From positions 1 to 64,000 of the forward strand of contig JAWODW010000072.1 of assembly GCA_046483065.1 (NCBI GenBank): a stretch of 64,000 bases of DNA, written 5' to 3'. This stretch comes from JAWVYT01 sp046483065 (GTDB lineage Bacteria > Gemmatimonadota > Gemmatimonadetes > Longimicrobiales > RSA9). Below the pieces are notes generated by a model. The model was not told the origin of the DNA and did not search any database. It was given only the letters and a program-made list of their open reading frames with translations. Position numbers and translations under genes: made by a program. This document shows positions 57,402 through 64,000 of this stretch, piece after piece; the first letter of the stretch is position 1, and each line of letters opens with the position of its first letter.

Positions 57402-57614
57402 TTATGCCTTCATGATCTCCCGAGTGACACAGCCCGTGTACTCCGCGAAGCACTCCAGGTCGGCCAGTGTCTGGAGCCAGCCGCTCAGCTGGTAGCTGTC
57501 GTTGAGGCACGAGACGTAGTTCTTCGTGCAGTCTGCTTCCTGCGCGGCCACGGAACGGGGCGCCAGCGCCACCGTCGCCACGGCCAGGGTGAGTACTGCG
57601 ATCAGCTTCCTCAT
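57402..57614 (-). CDS. Small secreted twin-CX6C peptide, paralogue 2
   Basis: 70 residues from ATG 57612-57614 behind AAGGAGG. Signal peptide MRKLIAVLTLAVATVALAPR ends near VAAQ. The mature ~45 residues contain DCTKNYVSCL and ECFAEYTGCVT, twin CX6C units identical in spacing to paralogue 1, with a helical Leu/Trp-rich spacer (YQLSGWLQTLADLE). It is first in the cassette (peptide, propeller lipoprotein, ABC ATPase, permease, then the other peptide). A perfect 9-bp stem-loop sits just before its ribosome site. Confidence 0.8.
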   Translation of the reverse strand: MRKLIAVLTLAVATVALAPRSVAAQEADCTKNYVSCLNDSYQLSGWLQTLADLECFAEYTGCVTREIMKA

Positions 57615-57626
57615 GGTTTCCTCCTT

Positions 57627-57661
57627 GGTTGCGAAAGAGCGCAAGCCGATCCTTCGCAACC
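57627..57661 (-). promoter_or_regulatory. Leader stem-loop before the CX6C-peptide gene
   Basis: On the transcript (minus strand) GGTTGCGAA (57653-57661) pairs with TTCGCAACC (57627-57635) around a 17-base loop, ending a few bases before the AAGGAGG ribosome site. This could control translation of the peptide. No promoter consensus was recognised in the divergent region 57662-57798. Confidence 0.5.
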
Positions 57662-57798
57662 ACGGTGCTCTACGATACGGGGCGACTCCATGGCTGGATG
57701 GGACGAAATGGCGGCCCGGCGCGGCTGACGCTTGCAGGAAGGTCACGGCGGGCGGCACGTTGAGGGGAACGTTTCACGAGATCGAGGAGACGAGTGGC

Positions 57799-58146
57799 AT
57801 GAGTGACGAGACGAGAGGGCTCGACATCCCGGCGGGGGAGGACCTGCCCCGTACCTATCAGCGGTTCACCGAGCGGTTCCCGGCCGTGGCCGAAGCCCAC
57901 GTGGCCACGGGCAGGGCCGGGGATGATGGCCCATTGGACCGGAAGACGGTGGAGCTCATCAAGCTGGGGGTCTGCGTGGGGGCCGGGCTGGAGTCGGCGT
58001 CCAAGAGCCACGCCCGCAGGGCTGTCCAGCACGGCGCCACGCCCCGGGAGGTGGAACATGCGGTGTCGCTGGCCGTCAACCCGGTCGGGTTCCCCCGGGC
58101 CGTCATGGCGTGGCAGTGGGTGACCGAGCAACTGGAGCAGGAATAG
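57799..58146 (+). CDS. Carboxymuconolactone-decarboxylase-like (CMD/AhpD fold) protein
   Basis: 115 residues from ATG 57799. LDRKTVELIKLGVCVGAGLESASKSHARRAVQHGATPREVEHAVSLAV has the CMD-fold helices and the conserved His of the AhpD motif (E-x7-C-x2-C-x3-H). The two catalytic cysteines are replaced (GLESASKSH), so peroxidase-type thiol chemistry is unlikely. Length is normal for the family. Divergent from the peptide cassette. Function unknown. Confidence 0.75.
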   Translation: MSDETRGLDIPAGEDLPRTYQRFTERFPAVAEAHVATGRAGDDGPLDRKTVELIKLGVCVGAGLESASKSHARRAVQHGATPREVEHAVSLAVNPVGFPRAVMAWQWVTEQLEQE

Positions 58147-58240
58147 GAGCCGCAAACACCAGGGGTGGCATGCTTCTTCCCCTTTTACATAACCGGGTGG
58201 CTCTCACCCCGGCTGCGACGCTCCCGCCCACCTCTTCCGT

Positions 58241-58255
58241 CGGTCGGTACGACCG
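58241..58255. promoter_or_regulatory. Palindrome upstream of the GGDEF gene
   Basis: CGGTCG-GTA-CGACCG (58241-58255) is a perfect 6-bp inverted repeat, and the flanks CGT/ACG extend it with a bulge. It lies 46 bases before the ATG at 58301. It may be an operator; the rest of the 154-base gap shows nothing else. Confidence 0.35.
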
Positions 58256-58300
58256 CGACGGGCGCAGGATATGTAAACTTTTTCGGACAGGAGCTACTTG

Positions 58301-59566
58301 ATGCCGACCCGGCGGATCCTGATGGTTGGCTGCGAGGGGGATGCGGCGTCGCTGGAGCGCATGCTCGAGGATCGGGGCTATGCGGTCACGGGGGTCGCCG
58401 GCTCCGTGGACGACGTCCGGACCACGGCGCGGTCCGTCCAGCCGGACCTGGCCCTGGTGGCCGCGGATCAGCCCGGCGGGATCGACGGCATCGAGCTGAG
58501 CGAGGTGCTCCGGGACGTGGTGCCGGCGCCGGTGGTCTACCTGGTGGAGGAGTGGTCGGAAGAGCGATGGGCGCGTGCGCTGCGCGGTGAGCCGGCCGGG
58601 TACGTGGTACAGCCCGTCGAGCCGTGGGACCTGGTGGCCACCATCGAGCTGGCACTTCGGCACCACCGGATCGAGACGCGCCGTCGAATCGAGGGCGAGC
58701 AGTACCGGCTCCTTTTCCAGCAGAACGTGGCCGGTGTGTACCGGAAGAGCGGGGAAGGCATCCTGCTCCAGTGCAACGCGTCGTTCGCCCGCATGTTCGG
58801 GTTCGAGAGCCCCGCAGAGCTGGAGGGCCGGTCCATGGAGATCCTGTACGCGTCATTGAGCGATCGGGCCGACTTCCTGGAGAGTCTGCGGGCCCGAGGC
58901 AGCGTAACAAATTACGAGCTGCCCATGCGGCGGGCCGATGGCACACCGATCTGGGTCCTGGAGAACGCCGCGGTGTCCAGGGACCCGGAGACCCATGCAC
59001 CGGTGGTGGTGGGCACGCTCATCGACATCACCGACCGGAAGACGCTGGAGACCCGTCTGGAGCGGCAGGCCAACCAGGACCCGCTCACCGGGCTCGCCAA
59101 CCGGCGTGCGCTGGAGTCCCGAGCCCAGCATGCCCTGGAACTGGCCCGCCGGCGGGATGAAACGGGTGCGCTCCTGTTCCTGGACCTCATCCGGTTCAAG
59201 GAGATCAACGACACGCTCGGTCACCGGGCCGGCGACCTGGTCCTGGTGGAGACGGCCCGCCGTCTGCAGGCGAGGCTGCGGGAGAGCGACACGGTTGCCC
59301 GCGTGGGCGGCGACGAGTTCGTGGTCCTGCTCTCGGCTGTGGACGGCCGGGAGGGCGCGCGGGCGGCCGGGCTGCGTATCCTGGATCGGTTCCGCCCACC
59401 GATGGACATCGATGGGGTGCTCGTGGACGTGCGGGTCCGCATGGGGATCGCCCTCTTCCCCGATCACGCCGGCGACCTCACCCGCCTCATGGCCCTGGCC
59501 GGCCGGATCGTGTCCGATGGGAAGTCGTGGACGGAATCCAACCTGGTGGTCTACAAGCCGGCGTAG
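58301..59566 (+). CDS. REC-like/PAS/GGDEF diguanylate cyclase
   Basis: 421 residues; ATG 58301 lies eight bases after AGGAG. Residues ~5-120 are receiver-like (RILMVGCEGDAASLERMLED) but the phospho-acceptor position reads ALVAADQ instead of ALVDIxx, so Asp seems replaced by Ala. A PAS domain follows (~135-245; GVYRKSGEGILLQCNASFARMFGF). The GGDEF domain (~255-420) has the intact RVGGDEF motif and LDLIRFKEINDTLGH, so c-di-GMP synthesis is likely. No EAL domain and no membrane segment. Upstream there is a small palindrome. Confidence 0.88.
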   Translation: MPTRRILMVGCEGDAASLERMLEDRGYAVTGVAGSVDDVRTTARSVQPDLALVAADQPGGIDGIELSEVLRDVVPAPVVYLVEEWSEERWARALRGEPAGYVVQPVEPWDLVATIELALRHHRIETRRRIEGEQYRLLFQQNVAGVYRKSGEGILLQCNASFARMFGFESPAELEGRSMEILYASLSDRADFLESLRARGSVTNYELPMRRADGTPIWVLENAAVSRDPETHAPVVVGTLIDITDRKTLETRLERQANQDPLTGLANRRALESRAQHALELARRRDETGALLFLDLIRFKEINDTLGHRAGDLVLVETARRLQARLRESDTVARVGGDEFVVLLSAVDGREGARAAGLRILDRFRPPMDIDGVLVDVRVRMGIALFPDHAGDLTRLMALAGRIVSDGKSWTESNLVVYKPA

Positions 59567-59610
59567 GGCGACATCAACGGCACGTTCGACGAATGGGCCG
59601 GATACTCCGG

Positions 59611-62361
59611 TCAGGCAGCGCTCCTGCTCCAGATCTCCTTTTCCACCCGGTCCCGCAGCGCTCCCAGCCTACCCGCCTCCTCCTCGGTGAACTCCCGGGG
59701 AACGCGGTCCATCACACACATCATCCCCACCTGCTGCCCATCCGGTGAGCGGATCGGCTTGCCGGCATAGAAGCGGATCTCGGGGCCACCCTCGACCAGC
59801 GGGTTGTGTGCGAATCGGGGATCGAGACGGGCGTCGCGAACCACGAATCCGTCCGGATAGTTGATGCCGTGGCCGCAGAAGGAGATGTTCCGGCCCGTCT
59901 CCTGGTCGTCCACACCGTGCCGGGCCTTGAACCACTGGCGGTCCGTGTCCACCAGCGAGACGGTGGACATGGGGACATCGAACATCTCTACCGCGTCTCG
60001 CGTGATCCGGTCGAACCGCTCCTCCGGCTCCGTATCCAGGAGGCCGGTGTCGTGGAGCGCCCGGACCCGAGCACGCTCGTTGACCGGTGTGGGCGGGGCC
60101 GCCACTTCGGCCTCGTCCGACCATTCATGCCGCCGACCGACGGCCGCCCGGACACGGGCCGAGATGGTCGGCCGGTCCATGCCGGGCAGCAGCGTGTCCG
60201 AGATGGCTGCGTCATCGTCGATGGCGCTCCTTCCCACGGCCACGATGGGAAGGTCCACCTGGCCCATGACGGTGCGAAGCGTCTGGATCACCTGATCCGG
60301 CGTCAGGGATTCGAGCCCCGGCCCGACCACCAGCCCGTCGGGCACCGATCGGGCCACGCTCGCCAGCGCCAGGGCACCATCGGTGAAGGCCTCCACCTCG
60401 AAGCCCTCTGCCGCCAGCAGGTCGGCCAGCACCGGGTCGCCCATGGCCACCAGGATGCGAGTCTGGTCGGGTGGGGGCGGCCCGATCTCCGTGGCAGATT
60501 CGGGCTCCGGGACCGCCTCGGGCTCCGGGGCCGCCTCGGGCTCCGGGGCCGCCTCGGGCTCCGGGGCCGCCGCTCCGACGGCTGCCGCGGTTGCATCGCG
60601 GCCCAGCTCATCGAGCCGCCGCTTCTGGAGGAAGCCCTTGCACTCCTCGAGGGAGGTGTCGCCCCGGGCCAGGTGCCAGAGGGCGTCCGCGTCGAGGCGT
60701 CGCAGCCCGCCATCCCGCAGTGCCAGCGCGCGGATCTCGTCGGCCGTGGCGCCGTTGCCGATGGCCGTACGGACCGGGTCGGTGATCTCCAGGAACTCGA
60801 TGAGGGCCAGGCGTCCACTGTACCCGGTGAACCGGCACTGGCCGCAGCCGACGGCCGTCTTCAGCGTCGGCTCGTACCCCAGCCGCTCCAGGGCCTCGCG
60901 GACCACGGCCGGCAGGCTGTCCGGTGACTGCGGCCGGGCGCAGTTCTCGCACAGCCGTCGGACCAGGCGCTGGGCGGTGGCACCGAGGAGTGCGGTGGCC
61001 ACCTTGAAGCCCTCCACCCCCATGTCGGCCAGCCGCACCACCGCGCTGACGCTGTCGTTGGTGTGGAGCGTGGAGAGGACCCGGTGGCCGGTCTGGGCGG
61101 CCTGCATGGCGATGGACGCCGTCTCCTGGTCGCGGATCTCGCCCACCAGGATGACGTCGGGGTCCTGGCGCAGGACGGAGCGGAGCGTGGCCGGGAAGGT
61201 CAGCCCCTGTTTCTCGTTGACCTGCACCTGCGTGATCCCGGCGAGCCGGTACTCCACGGGGTCCTCCACCGTGATCACGTTGACCTCTTCGGAGGCGAGC
61301 TCCCGGAGGGCGGCGTAGAGGGTGGTGGTCTTCCCGGACCCGGTGGGCCCGGTCACCAGGACCACTCCCTGCTCCCGGCCGAGCAGCTCGCGGAAGCGCT
61401 CCAGCGTATCGGGGTGGAAGCCCAGCGCCTCCATGGGGATCTGGATCGACTTCTCATCCAGGATCCGGAGCACCACCTTCTCGCCGTTCTGGGACGGCAG
61501 TGTGGAGACCCGGAGCCCCACCACATCGCCGCCCACGCGGAGCTTGGCCCGGCCGTCCTGGGGCCGGAAGTGGATGGAGACGTCCATCCCGGCCATGATC
61601 TTGATCCGGGACACCACGGGCCCGGAGGCGACGTACCGGGGCAGCACCATCATGTTGCGAAGCACGCCGTCGACGCGGTAGCGGACCAGCGACGACGCCT
61701 CCTGGTGCTCGATATGCACGTCGGATGCGCCCATCTCCACGGCCTGGGCGATGATGGCGTCCACCAGCCGGATGATCGGTGCCCGGACCAGGGCGTCTTC
61801 GTCCGTCTCCGTGTCCGCGCCCTCGTCTTTCGCCTCCCCGGACTCCCGCTCCAGCACCTCGATCTTCTGCTTCACATCGAACTTCCGGGCCAGGTCGTAG
61901 ATCAGCGTGTCCGGGTCGAGCTGCTCGAGCTCGAGCTCATGGAGCTGGCCCGGCGGGCAGAAGAGGGGCACCACCTGGCGGCCCGTGACCGACTCCACGT
62001 CCTGCGTGGCCTGGGGGTCCAGGGGGTTGGCCATGGCCAGCGAGATCGAGGTGTCATCGGTCTCCACGGCCACCACGTGGTGCCGGCGAGCCACGTTCTC
62101 GGGCACCAGGGAGAGGATGGCCCGGTCCAGGCGGCTCCGATCGAGCCAGACCGACTCGATCCGGTAGGCGTTCCGGATCAGCGACGCGATCATGTCGAAG
62201 GTCAGGATGCCGGCATCCATCAGCGCCTGGGAGACGTACTCCAGCCCCTCCCTGCGCCATTTCTCGATCTGCTCGAGGGGTGCATCCGGCAGCTTGGTGA
62301 TCAGCCGGACCAGCCATTCATCGTGGAAACGGTGCGGCTTCGAAAGGGTGTCCGGCGTCAT
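59611..62361 (-). CDS. PilB/GspE-type secretion ATPase fused to receiver-like and GAF domains
   Basis: 916 residues from ATG 62359-62361. N-terminal T2SSE-N-like region (~40-160), then the PilB/GspE ATPase: VHIEHQEASSLVRYRVDGVL, Walker A GPTGSGKTTTLYA, Asp box, Walker B DPDVILVGEIRDQETA, HTNDS, and a four-Cys zinc site (CENCARP ... CGQCRFTG). After an Ala/Pro/Glu-rich linker of PEPEA repeats (~615-650) comes a receiver-like domain (~665-760) and a GAF domain (~790-910; TGLLDTEPEERFDRITRDA, DRQWFKARHGVDDQ). PilB-type motors rarely carry such C-terminal sensors. Role: assembly ATPase for type IV pilus or type II secretion under sensory control (inferred). Confidence 0.88.
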   Translation of the reverse strand: MTPDTLSKPHRFHDEWLVRLITKLPDAPLEQIEKWRREGLEYVSQALMDAGILTFDMIASLIRNAYRIESVWLDRSRLDRAILSLVPENVARRHHVVAVETDDTSISLAMANPLDPQATQDVESVTGRQVVPLFCPPGQLHELELEQLDPDTLIYDLARKFDVKQKIEVLERESGEAKDEGADTETDEDALVRAPIIRLVDAIIAQAVEMGASDVHIEHQEASSLVRYRVDGVLRNMMVLPRYVASGPVVSRIKIMAGMDVSIHFRPQDGRAKLRVGGDVVGLRVSTLPSQNGEKVVLRILDEKSIQIPMEALGFHPDTLERFRELLGREQGVVLVTGPTGSGKTTTLYAALRELASEEVNVITVEDPVEYRLAGITQVQVNEKQGLTFPATLRSVLRQDPDVILVGEIRDQETASIAMQAAQTGHRVLSTLHTNDSVSAVVRLADMGVEGFKVATALLGATAQRLVRRLCENCARPQSPDSLPAVVREALERLGYEPTLKTAVGCGQCRFTGYSGRLALIEFLEITDPVRTAIGNGATADEIRALALRDGGLRRLDADALWHLARGDTSLEECKGFLQKRRLDELGRDATAAAVGAAAPEPEAAPEPEAAPEPEAVPEPESATEIGPPPPDQTRILVAMGDPVLADLLAAEGFEVEAFTDGALALASVARSVPDGLVVGPGLESLTPDQVIQTLRTVMGQVDLPIVAVGRSAIDDDAAISDTLLPGMDRPTISARVRAAVGRRHEWSDEAEVAAPPTPVNERARVRALHDTGLLDTEPEERFDRITRDAVEMFDVPMSTVSLVDTDRQWFKARHGVDDQETGRNISFCGHGINYPDGFVVRDARLDPRFAHNPLVEGGPEIRFYAGKPIRSPDGQQVGMMCVMDRVPREFTEEEAGRLGALRDRVEKEIWSRSAA

Positions 62362-62468
62362 GGGGTGCAATCCTCGGTCTGGTTCAGGGGGACCATGGAC
62401 AGTGCACCGCAATATAGCTCGTACGGACGGTTCAGCCGCAAACCATCGGGTCCGCCCGGTCCCGCCGA

Positions 62469-63545
62469 CTACGCGGTGGCCTCGGCGGGTGGCTCGGCAT
62501 CGCCCTTGGGCACGGGGCCCAGGAGCACGGCGAGCCACTGGAGGCCGGGCACGTTCTCGGTGGTGATCCGCAGGACCATGGTGAGGACCGGAGCCAGGAG
62601 CAGCCCCACGATCCCCAGCAGCCAGCCCCAGAAAAGGATGGAGAGGATTACCACGAGGGGCGAGAGCGAGAGGCCGCGGCCCAGGACGTTCGGGTCGATG
62701 AAGTTGCCGATGACGGTGTTCACCACCAGGTAGCCGAGCCCGACCATCAGGGTGCTGCCGATGTCGAGCTGGACCAGCGCCAGGAGCATGGCCGGGATGG
62801 CGGCGATGATGGAGCCCACGGTGGGCACGTAGTTGAAGAGAAACGCGATCAGTCCCCAGAAGAGGGGGAAGTCGAGCCCCATCCACCAGACCCAGAGCGT
62901 GATCAGCGCCCCCGTGGCCAGGCTCATGACGCTCTTGAGCGCCAGGTACCGCTGAATCTCCCGGACCACACCGCTGGCCTGGAGCTGCTTCGTGGCCGTC
63001 GGCCAGATGGCCGCCAGCTTGTCGTTGAACCCCCGGGCCTCGATGAGGAGGAAGATCGTCAGGATGATGACCAGGAAGGTGGTGGACATGATGTTGGCGA
63101 CCCCCCGCAGCGCGTCGCCGGCGACGTTCATGAACCGGCTGGCATCGAAAGCGCCCTCGAAGCTCGCGGCGGGGATCATGATCCCGTGGTCGTGCAGCCA
63201 GTCCAGCGACCCCCGGGCGAGGACGTTGAACCGGTCTACGTACGCAGGCAGCTCCGCCTGGAGCTGGCGAGCGGTCTCGGTGAGGATGCTGCCCACGCCC
63301 ACCAGCACGGCGGCGGTGATCAGGAGCATCCCGGGGATGGCCACCCACTGGGGGATCCCCCGCTCCTCGCACCACACCACGGCCGGCCGCATGATGGCCG
63401 CCAGCAGGATCGCCACCAGGAACGGCACGAGTACGCCCTGCAGCGCCTTCGCGGCGGCGGCCACGATAACCACGGCACCCATGGCGAGCAGCGCCCGCAT
63501 GGGGCTGGACAGGATCGGTGTTTGAGAGGTCTCAGAATCCGTCAT
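62469..63545 (-). CDS. AI-2E/PerM-family transporter
   Basis: 358 residues, starting MTDSETSQT at 63543-63545. About eight helices in the AI-2E (UPF0118/PerM) plan: ALQGVLVPFLVAILLAAIMRPAV near the N-terminus, a soluble segment (~90-150), then FNYVPTVGSIIAAIPAMLLAL and VIGNFIDPNVLGRGLSLSPLVVILSILFWGWLLGIVG. The family exports small molecules or ions, and few members have a proven substrate. The C-terminus ends PKGDAEPPAEATA. Gene stands alone; 107 bases separate it from the PilB-type gene. Confidence 0.9.
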   Translation of the reverse strand: MTDSETSQTPILSSPMRALLAMGAVVIVAAAAKALQGVLVPFLVAILLAAIMRPAVVWCEERGIPQWVAIPGMLLITAAVLVGVGSILTETARQLQAELPAYVDRFNVLARGSLDWLHDHGIMIPAASFEGAFDASRFMNVAGDALRGVANIMSTTFLVIILTIFLLIEARGFNDKLAAIWPTATKQLQASGVVREIQRYLALKSVMSLATGALITLWVWWMGLDFPLFWGLIAFLFNYVPTVGSIIAAIPAMLLALVQLDIGSTLMVGLGYLVVNTVIGNFIDPNVLGRGLSLSPLVVILSILFWGWLLGIVGLLLAPVLTMVLRITTENVPGLQWLAVLLGPVPKGDAEPPAEATA

Positions 63546-63702
63546 GAACACAAAGTAGGGGATCGGGCCCGGCATGCCCAGTGCCCGGCCTCCCGCACTG
63601 GTTCGATTGTTGCACTTCCGTTCCTCCAATCACGTGACACGCGCCGATTCTGTGTCACGCCCACAGCGTGACGGGGCGAACCCGAAAGGACGGCTGGACC
63701 TC

Positions 63703-64000
63703 ATGGCGGACCGCACCGGCAGCTGGGTGAACGGGCAGAACGTGGCCCTTCTGACGGATCAGTACGAGTTCACCATGATGCAGGCGTACTGGCGCGAGGG
63801 GCTCCACGACGACGCCGTCTTCACCCTCTACTACCGCACACTGCCCGAGGGTCGCAACATGCTCCTGGCCGCCGGGCTCGACGACGCCCTGAGCTACCTC
63901 GAAACCCTCTCCTTCGAGGCCGATCACCTGGATTACCTGGAGCGCCAGGGCGGGTTCGACCGGGCGTTCCTCGACTGGCTCGCGGATGTCGAGTTCACCG
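63703..64000 (+). CDS. pncB: Nicotinate phosphoribosyltransferase, N-terminal part
   Basis: Starts at ATG 63703 with AGGA upstream and runs off the window. The first 99 residues contain ALLTDQYEFTMMQAYWREGLHDDAVFTLYYRTLPEGRNMLLAAGLDDAL, the typical N-terminus of nicotinate phosphoribosyltransferases. The enzyme makes nicotinate mononucleotide in NAD salvage. Incomplete in this window; catalytic residues lie beyond it. Confidence 0.85.
   Translation, partial: MADRTGSWVNGQNVALLTDQYEFTMMQAYWREGLHDDAVFTLYYRTLPEGRNMLLAAGLDDALSYLETLSFEADHLDYLERQGGFDRAFLDWLADVEFT

Overview
The window is a contiguous, very GC-rich bacterial stretch (about positions 360 to 64000). The first ~345 bases are a strongly AT-rich fragment with unrelated codon use, joined through a 14-bp fold-back palindrome; I read that join as an assembly or amplification chimera. 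The GC-rich part most resembles a Gemmatimonadota-type genome: many secreted lipoproteins, tandem secreted M14 peptidases, TolB/TPR membrane proteins and a full Rnf locus. That assignment is inference from gene style only, because no rRNA or other taxonomic marker is present.

Region by region. 0.36-12 kb: minus-strand envelope genes (truncated outer-membrane protein, two lipoproteins, an Ig-like/HEVKH metalloprotease, two M14 carboxypeptidase paralogues, a DCC thiol protein). 12-12.8 kb: a cold-shock gene with a structured leader, then infA. 13.2-29.7 kb: a tightly overlapping plus-strand energy locus holding a gamma-alpha-fused 2-oxoacid:ferredoxin oxidoreductase (korAB), an unknown 334-aa protein, rnfB, a giant 1700-aa pyruvate:ferredoxin oxidoreductase, rnfC-D-G-E-A, a 47-aa NqrM-like Cys protein, apbE and two paralogous zinc-ribbon-like proteins. 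The gene order suggests that ferredoxin reduced by oxoacid oxidation is handed directly to Rnf.

30-37 kb: two membrane/secreted proteins, a decayed hydrolase, DoxX, a GxxExxY nuclease-fold protein beside an inverted-repeat element, and a MerR-TPR fusion. 37.5-40 kb: a decaheme-class cytochrome and a double-rhodanese lipoprotein behind a perfect CRP/FNR-type palindrome. 40-45.4 kb: DtxR regulator, double Usp, TolB/TPR protein, GMC oxidoreductase. 46-54.6 kb: a sigma54 activator, then an ArsR-type regulator behind a sigma54-like promoter leading a polysulfide/thiosulfate-reductase-type molybdoenzyme operon (A-B-C), two YeeE/YedE proteins (one with a rhodanese-like tail) and, convergent, mobB.

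54.7-57.6 kb: a compact minus-strand cassette in which two paralogous small secreted peptides with a twin CX6C pattern flank a lipoprotein, an ABC ATPase and a permease; this is the best candidate for an undescribed system. 57.8-64 kb: a CMD-family protein, a REC-PAS-GGDEF protein, a PilB/GspE ATPase fused to receiver-like and GAF domains, an AI-2E family transporter and the start of a nicotinate phosphoribosyltransferase gene.

Several dispersed repeat families lie just after stop codons: mini-hairpin arrays with CAACAGGC linkers, a ~140-bp palindromic element, GCGGAGGC-type repeats (one in frame in rnfG) and a CCACAGATTAC inverted-repeat element.
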